A DNA stretch of 32,754 nucleotides from Streptomyces carpinensis (GTDB lineage: Bacteria > Actinomycetota > Actinomycetes > Streptomycetales > Streptomycetaceae), in NCBI RefSeq assembly GCF_002154505.1, contig NZ_MUBM01000123.1, positions 1 to 32,754 on the forward strand, given 5' to 3'. Made by a program: the position numbers and the translations under genes. Numbering within the stretch: position 1 is the first letter of the stretch; each line of letters starts with the position of its first letter. Under the pieces are notes generated by a model, which made no database searches, had not been told where the DNA came from, and saw nothing but the letters and a program-made list of their open reading frames with translations. Shown piece by piece: positions 23,349 through 30,430 of the stretch.

Positions 23349-24233
23349 TCACGCCGTCGCGGGGGCGCCCTCGCTCAGCGGTGCGGTGACACTGCCCAGC
23401 AGGCGCAGTGCCGCATCGGAGGGCGAGCCGGGTTCGGCCGTGTAGGCGATCAGGCGCTGGCCGGAGGTGCCGGGGATGACGAGGTTCTCGAAGCTGAGGT
23501 CCATGACGCCGACCAGAGGGTGGCGCAGCTGTTTCGTGCCCGACGTGCACGTGCGCACCGGGTGGCGGGCCCAGCGGGAGGCGAACTCGTCGCACTGCAC
23601 GGTGAGCCGGCCCACGAGCTCGGCCAGGCGGCGGTCGTCGGGGTGGCGGCCGGCGACCAGGCGCAGTGAGGCGACGGCGAGTTGGGCTTCCTCCTCCCAG
23701 TGCGGGTACAGCGTCCGGTAGTGCTCGTCCAGGAAGAGCATCTGCACGATGTTGGGACGGGCGCCGGGCAGATCGGGGCTCTCGGGCGGGAGATGTCCGG
23801 CGAGCAGCGCGTGACCGAGCCGGTTCCAGGCGAGGACGTCGTTGCGGCGGTCGAGGATGAGTGCCGGTACCTCCGACATGGCCGCCAGCAGCTGCAGCGC
23901 CGAGGCGCCGGCCCGCTCCGCCCGGGGCTCTGCCCGACGGGACCGGGACACTGCGGCGGGGCGGGCGAGGTGTTTGAGGTGCGCGGTCTCGTCGTCGGTG
24001 AGGCGGAGGGTGCGTGCGATCGCGTCCAGCACGGAGTCCGAGGCGCTGATCGCGCGGCCCTGTTCGAGGCGGGTGTAGTGGGTGATGCTGACCCCGGCGA
24101 GCATGGCCAGCTCCTCCCGGCGCAGACCGGTGACGCGGCGCCGGGTCGGATGCGGCGTGATGCCGACGTCCTCCGGGCGCAGGGCGGCACGGCGGGACTT
24201 GAGGAAGTCCCCCAGCTCGGACGGAGCGGCCAT
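23349..24233 (-). CDS. XRE-family regulator with MmyB-like ligand-binding domain
   Basis: Protein of 294 aa. Residues 1-95 contain the helix-turn-helix (RRRVTGLRREELAMLAGVS, then YTRLEQGR), with the GLRREELA phrase typical of this actinobacterial group. Residues about 105-275 form the MmyB-like, PAS-related ligand-binding domain (VPALILDRRNDVLAWN, near-end LSFENLVIPGTSGQRLIAYTAEPGS), which in characterised members may bind fatty-acid-like molecules. The ATG at 24233 has GGAGG five bases upstream, so I prefer it to the in-frame ATG at 24251. It is divergent from an MFS exporter and likely represses it through the palindrome at 24351-24377. Confidence 0.9.
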   Translation of the reverse strand: MAAPSELGDFLKSRRAALRPEDVGITPHPTRRRVTGLRREELAMLAGVSITHYTRLEQGRAISASDSVLDAIARTLRLTDDETAHLKHLARPAAVSRSRRAEPRAERAGASALQLLAAMSEVPALILDRRNDVLAWNRLGHALLAGHLPPESPDLPGARPNIVQMLFLDEHYRTLYPHWEEEAQLAVASLRLVAGRHPDDRRLAELVGRLTVQCDEFASRWARHPVRTCTSGTKQLRHPLVGVMDLSFENLVIPGTSGQRLIAYTAEPGSPSDAALRLLGSVTAPLSEGAPATA

Positions 24234-24350
24234 CGATGCCTCCGGTGTCATGGCTCGGGCGGCCAGGCGTACGGCTCCTGGCCGCCGGTGCCTGACGTGC
24301 CGTGCGGCACTCCCCCATGATGCCCGCCCGCCGCGGCGACCGTGAGCCGT

Positions 24351-24377
24351 GAGGGTGGTCATGCGATGACCACCCTC
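24351..24377. promoter_or_regulatory. perfect 12-bp inverted repeat, probable operator of the XRE/MFS pair
   Basis: GAGGGTGGTCAT (24351-24362) and ATGACCACCCTC (24366-24377) are exact inverted copies around GCG, between the divergent regulator and exporter genes. A dimeric regulator would fit this site. It can also fold as an RNA hairpin, but its distance from both starts (about 118 and 154 bases) suits a DNA operator. Confidence 0.7.
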
Positions 24378-24497
24378 GCAGTGGCTGGGCGGGACAGGGT
24401 CCTGGCTCACGCCCGGGGCCGAGGAGAGCCTCGTTCTCAGCGGCGCGCGACAGACGCCTGCGCGAGAGAACGCGTCGGCGAACGCGCGACGCAACGC

Positions 24498-24516
24498 CTG
24501 AGAGAACCTGAGAGAA
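24498..24516 (+). repeat. tandem CTGAGAGAA repeats before the MFS gene
   Basis: CTGAGAGAA occurs at 24498-24506 and 24508-24516, just before the MFS ribosome-binding site. Related GCGAGAGAAC lies at 24462-24471 and an inverted GTTCTCAG at 24433-24440. It may be a second regulator site or simple duplication in the leader. Confidence 0.35.
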
Positions 24517-24530
24517 AGGGACTCGACTTC

Positions 24531-25967
24531 ATGTCCGTCACGAATGCGCGGACGGCCGGTACGGCCGTCGGCACGGCCCCGGCCGTTCTGACCTCCCGAC
24601 TGCGGCTGGTGCTGGTGCTGTTGCTCGCGGCCCAGTTCATGCTGGCGGTGGACTTCTCCATCCTGAACGTGGCACTGCCGGTGATCGGCCAGGGCCTGGG
24701 TTTCTCGTTGGGGCACCTGCAGTGGATCGGCACCGCGTTCGCACTCTGCGCGGCCGGCTTCACGCTGCTGTTCGGACGGGTCGCGGACCTGTTCGGCCGT
24801 CGCCGGCTGTTCCTCGGTGGTCTGGTGGTGCTGGGTGCGGCCTCTCTGCTGGGAGGCCTGGCACAGAACCCTCAGGAGCTGATCGCGGCGCGTGTCCTCC
24901 AGGGTCTGGCCACCGCGGCGGTGACGCCCGCCGGCCTGTCGCTCATGACGACCGCCTTCCCTGAAGGCCCGCTGCGGGAGAAGGCGCTCGGTCTCAACGG
25001 GGCGCTGATGTCCGCCGGTTTCACCACCGGAGCGATCCTCGGCGGCCTGCTGACCGACCTGCTGTCATGGCGCTGGGCGTTCTTCGTCAACGTGCCCGTC
25101 GCCCTCGCCGTCCTGTGCGTCGCCCCGACGGTCATCACCGAGTCACGGCCCGACGAGCGCCCCGAGCTGGACGTGCCCGGTGCCGTCAGCGTCACGCTGG
25201 GTCTGCTGGCCGTCGTCCTCGGCCTCACCCAGGCCGGCGAACACGGCTGGGGCTCGTCGTCCGCGCTGCTGTCCCTGGCGGCCGGCGTCGTACTGCTGAT
25301 CGTCTTCTGGAGCGTGGAGCGCAGGGCCGCCGCGCCGCTGGTGCCGTTCGGCGTGCTCCGCAAGCGGTCGGTGGCCTGGGGCAATCTGGCCGGTCTGATC
25401 GCGTTCCTGACCGAGACGTCACTCGTCTTCCTGCTGACCCTGTACCTGCAGGACGTACTGGGCTTCTCCCCGCTGGCCGCCGGTCTGTCCTTCGGCGTGC
25501 TGGGCATCGGAACGGTCGTCGGCGGCTCCGTCGCCCCGAAGGTCATCGCGAGGACCGGCAGCAAGCGGACGCTGGTCACCGGAGGCATCCTGCAGACCGT
25601 GTCCACAGCTGCCCTGCTCGCCCTCGGAACCGGCAGTTCGTCCATGTGGCTCCTGCTCGTCGCCACCTTCGTCGGCGGGGTCGGCAACATGCTCGTCATC
25701 GTCGGTTTCATGGTGACCGCCACCTCCGGGCTGGCCGATCACGAGCAGGGCCTGGCCACCGGTCTGGCGACCATGACCCAGCAGATCGGCATCACCATGG
25801 GCACGCCGGTGATGAGCGCCGTCGCCACCGCCGCGACGACCGCCACCGGCGTCTCGGCCGTCCTCGGCGGGCTGAAGACCGCCATCGCGGTGAACGCCGC
25901 CGTCGTCCTCCTCGGCGCCCTCGTCACCACTCTGCTCCTGCCCGGTGCCCGGTCGAACACGCGGTGA
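24531..25967 (+). CDS. MFS multidrug exporter, DHA2 (14-TM, EmrB/QacA) family
   Basis: Protein of 478 aa with about 14 predicted membrane segments, exporting drug-like compounds by proton antiport. N-terminal features are typical of DHA2: LAAQFMLAVDFSILNVALPVIG, then WIGTAFALCAAGFTLLFGRVADLFGRRR with motif A (GRVADLFGRRR), and a motif-C-like GFTTGAILGGLLTDLLSWRW-style segment followed by FFVNVPV. The ATG at 24531 is chosen over the in-frame start at 24342 because the extra 63 residues are unlike the family; AAAGGG lies ten bases upstream. The divergent XRE gene and the palindrome between them suggest ligand-induced expression. The substrate is unknown. Confidence 0.92.
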   Translation: MSVTNARTAGTAVGTAPAVLTSRLRLVLVLLLAAQFMLAVDFSILNVALPVIGQGLGFSLGHLQWIGTAFALCAAGFTLLFGRVADLFGRRRLFLGGLVVLGAASLLGGLAQNPQELIAARVLQGLATAAVTPAGLSLMTTAFPEGPLREKALGLNGALMSAGFTTGAILGGLLTDLLSWRWAFFVNVPVALAVLCVAPTVITESRPDERPELDVPGAVSVTLGLLAVVLGLTQAGEHGWGSSSALLSLAAGVVLLIVFWSVERRAAAPLVPFGVLRKRSVAWGNLAGLIAFLTETSLVFLLTLYLQDVLGFSPLAAGLSFGVLGIGTVVGGSVAPKVIARTGSKRTLVTGGILQTVSTAALLALGTGSSSMWLLLVATFVGGVGNMLVIVGFMVTATSGLADHEQGLATGLATMTQQIGITMGTPVMSAVATAATTATGVSAVLGGLKTAIAVNAAVVLLGALVTTLLLPGARSNTR

Positions 25968-26105
25968 CCGACGGCGGGGGTGCGAGCCACGAACCAGGTG
26001 ACCGGGCGGACGTGGACGTGACCGCGGTGGACCCGGCGCCCCTCCGCAGCATCCGGCGCCGCCGCGCCGCCTTCCCTGCGCACCGACGAGGAGAATGATG
26101 GGGTC

Positions 26106-27068
26106 ATGACCTTGTCGACGGCATTCACGAAGTTGTTCGGTGTGCGGCACCCGATCGCGTCGGCTCCCATGGGCGGATCGGCCGGCGGGGCGCTGGCGGC
26201 GGCCGTCTCGCGCGGTGGCGGGCTCGGGCTGCTGGGCGCCGGCGGCGGGGATCCGGACTGGCTGGCGCGCGAGTTGCCCGTCGTGGCGGGTGCGGGCAGG
26301 CCGTGGGGTGTCGGTTTCCAGACCTGGGCGGTCAACGGTGACGCGGTCGAGCAGGCTCTGGAGTACGCCCCCAGCGCGGTGATGTTCTCCTTCGGAGACC
26401 CGAGCCCGTTCGTCGAACGCGTCCGTGAGGCCGGAGCGGCGGTGATCATTCAAGTCACCGACCTGGAGGAAGCCGGGCAGGCGGTGGACCTGGGTGCCGA
26501 CGTCATCGTGGCGCAGGGCACCGAGAGCGGTGGGCACGGCGCTCGCGACGGGCGATCCACGCTGCCCTTCGTGCCGGTCGTGGTGGATCTGGCGGAACCG
26601 GTACCGGTACTGGCGGCCGGTGGGATCGCGGACGGCCGCGGCGTGGCCGCCGCCCTGGCCCTGGGCGCCGCGGGAGCACTCATCGGGACTCGCTTCCAGG
26701 CCACCGCCGAGGCTCTCGTCGATCCCTCGATCGCGACGGCACTCGTCCAGGGACGCGGGCAGGACACGGAGCGCAACCGCATCCTCGACATCGCCCGGAG
26801 CTCCCGGTGGCCGTCGAAGTACACGGCTCGCACCCTCGGGCACCCGTACCTCGAGCAATGGCGGGGCCGGGAAGCAGAACTCGCGGCGGACCCCGCGAAG
26901 GCCCGTCTGGCCTATCAGGCCGACGTGGCACGCGGCGACGTGCCCCCGCTCCCGGTATGGGCGAGTGAGGCCGTCGACCTCGTCACCGACCTGCCACGGG
27001 CGGCCGACCTCGTCGCCGACCTGGCTGCCGGGGCCCGTAGCGCATTGGACCGCGCCGGAGGTCGCTGA
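26106..27068 (+). CDS. nitronate monooxygenase family FMN enzyme
   Basis: Protein of 320 aa, TIM-barrel flavoprotein that oxidises alkyl nitronates (such as propionate 3-nitronate) to aldehyde or keto acid and nitrite. Family marks: N-terminal HPIASAPMGGSAGGALAAAVS, AQGTESGGHGA (136-146) with the presumed catalytic His144, and the phosphate-binding segments AAGGIADGRG (170-179) and IGTRF (193-197). The ATG at 26106 overlaps the stop of a four-codon frame starting at 26095, and GAGGAG lies 12 bases upstream, longer than ideal. It lies 138 bases after the MFS gene and is probably separate. Some relatives act on other substrates, so the reaction is likely, not certain. Confidence 0.87.
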   Translation: MTLSTAFTKLFGVRHPIASAPMGGSAGGALAAAVSRGGGLGLLGAGGGDPDWLARELPVVAGAGRPWGVGFQTWAVNGDAVEQALEYAPSAVMFSFGDPSPFVERVREAGAAVIIQVTDLEEAGQAVDLGADVIVAQGTESGGHGARDGRSTLPFVPVVVDLAEPVPVLAAGGIADGRGVAAALALGAAGALIGTRFQATAEALVDPSIATALVQGRGQDTERNRILDIARSSRWPSKYTARTLGHPYLEQWRGREAELAADPAKARLAYQADVARGDVPPLPVWASEAVDLVTDLPRAADLVADLAAGARSALDRAGGR

Positions 27069-27509
27069 GCCGGAAACGGCCCGGTCCGTCCGCAGCGGCT
27101 GTCCTCCTCCCCGGACCTTCCAGGGGCCGGGCGTGGATCTCAGGTGCGCCGGGTGCCGTCCTCGGCCCGCCGGGGTGCGCAGACTTCGGCGGGGGCCGAA
27201 GTGCTGCGGCTCTACGGTGTGCCCATGCGGTACGTCGAGGAGAACCAGCGAACTCGAGTCCCCGACCAGGCCGAGAACACCGGCGCTGCTCGGTGCGGTC
27301 GCCGCGCTGATGCCGGCCGCCTCCTGCGCCGCGCAACCGGCCTCGCGGTGGGGCACTCGGCTCGCGACGTCCCGGACCGGCGGCCTGACGGCGCCGGCCA
27401 TCGCCTGCGGCTCGTGCACACCGCCTGCACCAAGACCCCGTCGCTGTCCACCCCCAGTACCGACACCGCGCCCTGGCCCGCCACACACACCGGACGACGG
27501 AGAAACCTC
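27069..27509. other. intergenic region with one hairpin, no recognised gene
   Basis: ACTTCGGC (27183-27190) and GCCGAAGT (27195-27202) form a perfect 8-bp stem around GGGG and may terminate the nitronate monooxygenase transcript. Open frames cross the rest of the 441 bases on both strands. One reads a lipoprotein-like ALLGAVAALMPAASCAAQPAS near 27280-27345, but it continues into meaningless proline-rich sequence and has no start with a ribosome-binding site. I see no other gene or RNA. Confidence 0.45.
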
Positions 27510-28097
27510 GTGTCTGAAGAACCCTTCGGCTACACCTACGGCACCGAGCAGGCGGCCCGCTCACCGGTCAGGCCGGCCGAGTTGGCGGAGCTGCTCCGAA
27601 GCGTGGGCCTGACCAGCGAGGACGAGCGCTGTCTGCGCATGGCGGCCAAGGTGCTCATCCCCCAGGCCGAGGCCATGGTGGACGCCTGGCGGGGACTCAT
27701 CGCGGAGCAGCCGCACCTGGCCGTCTACTCCGCGCACCCGGACGGACGACCCGATCCGTCCTACTCGGCCGCGTCCAAGCCGCGTTTCGTGCGGTGGATC
27801 AGCGACGTGTGCACCCGCCCGTACGACCAGGACTGGCTGGACTACCAGCACGAGATCGGGCTGCGTCACACGCGGGCCGCCAAGAACCGCACCGACGGCG
27901 CCGGCTCCCCCGACCACATCCCACTGCGCCACCTGCTGGCCTTCACGGCGCCTCTGATCCTGGCCACCAAGCCCTTCCTCGAGGGACACGGCCACACCCC
28001 GGCCGAGGTCGAGGGCATGTACGCCGCGTGGACGAAGGCGGTCATCCTGCACGTCACCCTCTGGGCCCGCGCCTACACCTCGCCCGACGACTGGTGA
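27510..28097 (+). CDS. single-domain protoglobin (haem protein)
   Basis: Protein of 195 aa with GTG at 27510 and ACGGAG seven bases upstream. It aligns without gaps to what I recall of Methanosarcina acetivorans protoglobin over residues 6-125: FGYTYGT near the start, EDERCLRMAAKVL, YDQDWLDYQHEIGLRH and AKNRTD, then HIPLRHLLAF and KPFLEGHGHTPAEVEGMY. The proximal haem ligand His120, Trp60 and Phe93 fall at the same numbers. Distal Tyr61 is replaced by Arg61 (AWRGL against TWYGF), which should change O2/NO binding. No sensor output domain is attached, so it is a free haem protein with a likely gas-binding, NO- or peroxide-handling or sensing role. It is alone in its transcription unit. Confidence 0.88.
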   Translation: MSEEPFGYTYGTEQAARSPVRPAELAELLRSVGLTSEDERCLRMAAKVLIPQAEAMVDAWRGLIAEQPHLAVYSAHPDGRPDPSYSAASKPRFVRWISDVCTRPYDQDWLDYQHEIGLRHTRAAKNRTDGAGSPDHIPLRHLLAFTAPLILATKPFLEGHGHTPAEVEGMYAAWTKAVILHVTLWARAYTSPDDW

Positions 28098-28224
28098 ACG
28101 CCCGCTTCCGCGGCCGGTGTCGGGACCGCCGTGCGAGAGCCATGGTCGGCGGAAGCGCCAGGGCCGGAACCGGGCACCCCGGCCCCCACGTCGTCCAGCC
28201 GACACCACAAGTTCCGGGGGGACC

Positions 28225-28646
28225 ATGGGCATCCGGCGCACCGCCGTCGTCATCACTCTCGCCGTGCTCGGCCTGGCTGCGTGCTCCGGCACGACAGCGC
28301 CGACAAGCCCGGCAGGCCGGCCGGCACCACGGGCGCCAGGCAGAGCGGCACCCTCGGTGCCGGCCGGAGCGCCGCCGGGCAGGCCGCCGGTATTCCGCCC
28401 GAGCCCACCGGCGCCGGGCGGACCGCCGTCCTCGGTGCGATCCGTGACGTCGACGCCAGACTCACCGCCGACGAGGACAAGGCCATCGGCGCGGCGCGCA
28501 TCCAGTGTGCGGCCCTCGCCCGGGGCGCCACGAATCCGGACCACAACGCTGCCCTGCGGTTCTCGTACGACGGCGTCACGCTGACCGACGACGACGGGGC
28601 TCACATCGACATCGGACTGCGTGAGACGCTCTGCCCCAAGCCCTGA
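28225..28646 (+). pseudogene. small lipoprotein gene split by a frameshift
   Basis: The ATG at 28225 (after GGGGGGACC) starts a lipoprotein signal, MGIRRTAVVITLAVLGLAAC, then SGTTAPTSPAG. Near 28305-28325, within CCGG-rich repeats, the sensible reading moves back one base to the frame that gives AGTTGARQSGTLGAGRSAAG and then the conserved-looking IPPEPTGAGRTAVLGAIRDV, TADEDKAIGAARIQCAAL and a Cys-containing end GLRETLCPKP at 28646. The second half matches a small Streptomyces secreted family I remember by its IPPEP and DEDKAI..AR.QC phrases. Both halves look intact, so the shift is recent or a sequencing error. Function unknown; it is immediately downstream of the protoglobin gene. Confidence 0.65.
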
Positions 28647-28649
28647 TCG

Positions 28650-28661
28650 GCCCTCGAGGGC
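28650..28661. other. 12-bp palindrome between convergent stops
   Basis: GCCCTCGAGGGC is a perfect palindrome in the 21-base gap between the lipoprotein pseudogene and the cupin gene. It might contribute to termination, though it has no loop. Confidence 0.3.
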
Positions 28662-28667
28662 GCCCGG

Positions 28668-28979
28668 TCACACGCTGTCCTTGCGTTCCACGACCAGGAT
28701 CCGGGCCTCGGGAACGGGGTGGGCCACGTGTGCGTCGCCCGGCTCGACACAGCAGACGCGTCCGGGCACGAGCCGCTCGACGTGCTCCGCGCCGTCGCGC
28801 CGGTAGTGCATGTCGATGGCGCCGTCGAGGACCACGAAGACCTCCGGACCGTCGTTGACGTGCCAGACGTAGGGCTGGTCGGTCCAGTGCAGGCGCACGG
28901 TCGCGTGGTCGAGTTCCACCAGGTCCAGGGCGCCCCAGGGGCGGTCGGCGGTGTGGCTTGCGGCATCGAGGAAACGCAT
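28668..28979 (-). CDS. small single-domain cupin protein
   Basis: Protein of 103 aa with ATG at 28979 and AGGAG seven bases upstream. Cupin motif 1 is WHVNDGPEVFVVLDG (His40, Glu46) and motif 2 is PGDAHVAHPVPEA (His84), giving a His-Glu-His metal set; the usual second histidine of motif 1 is replaced by Asn42. The size matches the 'mannose-6-phosphate isomerase-like' small cupins, which often act as sensors or minor dioxygenases. It is divergent from a GlxA-like regulator with 120 bases between them, so that regulator probably controls it. The substrate is unknown. Confidence 0.85.
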   Translation of the reverse strand: MRFLDAASHTADRPWGALDLVELDHATVRLHWTDQPYVWHVNDGPEVFVVLDGAIDMHYRRDGAEHVERLVPGRVCCVEPGDAHVAHPVPEARILVVERKDSV

Positions 28980-29066
28980 GGGACGGCTCCTGCACGAGGG
29001 ACGGTACGGTCATGGGCCCGAGCGGGCCGGTCCCACTCTCGCTCGGCCGGGCAGGCCCGTACCAGT

Positions 29067-29099
29067 GGCAGCAATGCCGTCTTCCGTAAGATTGCTGCC
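29067..29099 (+). promoter_or_regulatory. 9-bp inverted repeat overlapping a leaderless promoter of the GlxA-like gene
   Basis: GGCAGCAAT (29067-29075) and ATTGCTGCC (29091-29099) are exact inverted copies 15 bases apart; the right arm touches the ATG at 29100. A strong -10, TAAGAT (29087-29092), overlaps the right arm and would start RNA at about 29099-29100, so the mRNA should be leaderless, agreeing with the lack of a ribosome-binding site. No good -35 is visible. Binding here would directly autoregulate the gene. Confidence 0.6.
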
Positions 29100-30065
29100 A
29101 TGCATCATGTGGTGGCTCTCGCCCTTCCCCGGGTGGTCGCCTTCGACCTCGCCATACCCGCCCAGATCTTCGGCGGTTCGGGCGCGCCGGCCGGCTACCG
29201 GTTCACGCTCTGCGCCCCCGTCCCGGGTCCCGTGGCGACGACCACTGGGTTCGACCTCGTCGCGCCCCGTGGTCTGGAGGCGCTCGCCGAGGCCGACACC
29301 GTGGTCGTGCCCGGCTACCTGCCGCTGGCCCCGCCGCCGCGGGAGGTCACCGACGCCCTGCGCGCCGCCGCGGCCCGCGGTGCGCGCACCGTGTCGGTGT
29401 GCACGGGAGCGTTCGCGCTCGCGGCGGCCGGGCTGCTGGACGGCCGACGGGCCACCACGCACTGGATGGACGCGGACGAGTTGGCCCGCCGTCACCCGGA
29501 GGTCGACGTCGACGCCGACGTGCTCTACACCGACCAGGCCCCCGTGCTCACCAGTGCCGGTTTCGCCGCCGGGATCGACCTGTGCCTCCACCTGGTGCGC
29601 GAGGACCAGGGGGCCGAGGTCGCGGCCGAGCTCGCCCGCCGTCTGGTGGTGCCCGCACACCGGGAGGGCGGGCAGGCCCAGTACGTGCGCCGCGCCATGC
29701 CCGCGGCGGGCACCGGTATGGCCCCGGTGTGCGAGTGGGCGCTCGAGCGCCTGCACGAGCCGCTGACGGTCGCCGACCTCGCCCGGCGGGCAGCGGTCTC
29801 GCCCCGCACCTTCGCCCGGCGCTTCACCGCCGAGACCGGCACCACCCCACTGCGCTGGCTCACCGCGCAACGCCTTCACAAGGCCAGGCTTCTGCTGGAG
29901 ACCACCGACCTTCCCGTCGAGGACGTCGCCCGGCTCTGCGGCCTGGGCACGGCCACCAACCTGCGCCTCCACCTGGCCCGGGACACCGGCACCACTCCCA
30001 CGAGCTACCGGCGCACCTTCCGCGGCCGCCGGCAAGGACAGGGCGCGGGACCGTTCAGCCGGTGA
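29100..30065 (+). CDS. GlxA-family AraC-type regulator with DJ-1/PfpI domain
   Basis: Protein of 321 aa. Residues 1-185 form the DJ-1/PfpI-like domain, with the nucleophile-elbow-type Cys101 in VSVCTGAFALAAAGLLDGRRATTHW-like order (VSVCTGAF, then GLLDGRRATTHW). Residues about 220-315 hold the AraC/XylS DNA-binding domain with two helix-turn-helix units (LTVADLARRAAVSPRTFARRF and PVEDVARLCGLGTATNLR, ending GTTPTSYRRTF). It is the usual GlxA length. The start at 29100 is immediately preceded by an inverted repeat and -10 box, consistent with autoregulated leaderless expression. The divergent cupin gene is its likely target; the ligand is unknown. Confidence 0.92.
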   Translation: MHHVVALALPRVVAFDLAIPAQIFGGSGAPAGYRFTLCAPVPGPVATTTGFDLVAPRGLEALAEADTVVVPGYLPLAPPPREVTDALRAAAARGARTVSVCTGAFALAAAGLLDGRRATTHWMDADELARRHPEVDVDADVLYTDQAPVLTSAGFAAGIDLCLHLVREDQGAEVAAELARRLVVPAHREGGQAQYVRRAMPAAGTGMAPVCEWALERLHEPLTVADLARRAAVSPRTFARRFTAETGTTPLRWLTAQRLHKARLLLETTDLPVEDVARLCGLGTATNLRLHLARDTGTTPTSYRRTFRGRRQGQGAGPFSR

Positions 30066-30194
30066 ACGCGGCGGACATCTTCGAGGACCGGTACGGCGTC
30101 TGCGTGATGTCCGCGCACTTCGACGGCCCGCCGGTGCAGGCGTTGGCGTCGCGTGTCATCTCCCAGATGCTCCGTGACACAGCCCGTCGTCCAC

Positions 30195-30317
30195 GGCGCG
30201 GGTCCCGGGGAGGAGCGGGGCCGTGGCATGTACCTCGTGCAGGCGATCGCGTCGGCCCGGGGCGCTCGCGGGGACGGCCGCGGCCGGAAGACCACCTGGT
30301 GCACCCTCCCCGTCGAG
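30195..30317 (+). pseudogene. remnant of a RsbW-like HATPase_c anti-sigma/regulatory kinase
   Basis: A frame in this gap reads GAGPGEERGRGMYLVQAI, then ASARGARGDGRGRKTTWCTLPVE. This is the C-terminal third of Streptomyces HATPase_c regulators, where a G-x-GRGL.LV box is followed by W/R-G...G.K.VW..L. The N-box and the rest of the domain are absent: the preceding sensible residues (ADIFEDRYGVCVMSAHF from about 30068) are in another frame and I cannot place them. Lying next to a SpoIIE phosphatase gene, it may be what is left of a partner kinase. About 40 residues support the call. Confidence 0.4.
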
Positions 30318-30430
30318 GCGGCGACGCACCGTCCTCTCCACCGCCGCGGTGCCCGGGCGAGGAGCGGTGAACGGCGTGAATGGATCGCATGAGACGGAGG
30401 GCAACGGGCTGGGGTGCATCCGCCTGTGTC

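Noticed and set aside
26095..26109. Four-codon upstream frame overlapping the nitronate monooxygenase start as a regulatory leader peptide
   Set aside because: Its spacing from GAGGAG is poor and short overlapping frames arise often by chance.
27144..27509. N-terminal extension of the protoglobin
   Set aside because: The upstream residues are not globin-like; GTG at 27510 gives exact residue numbering with known protoglobin.
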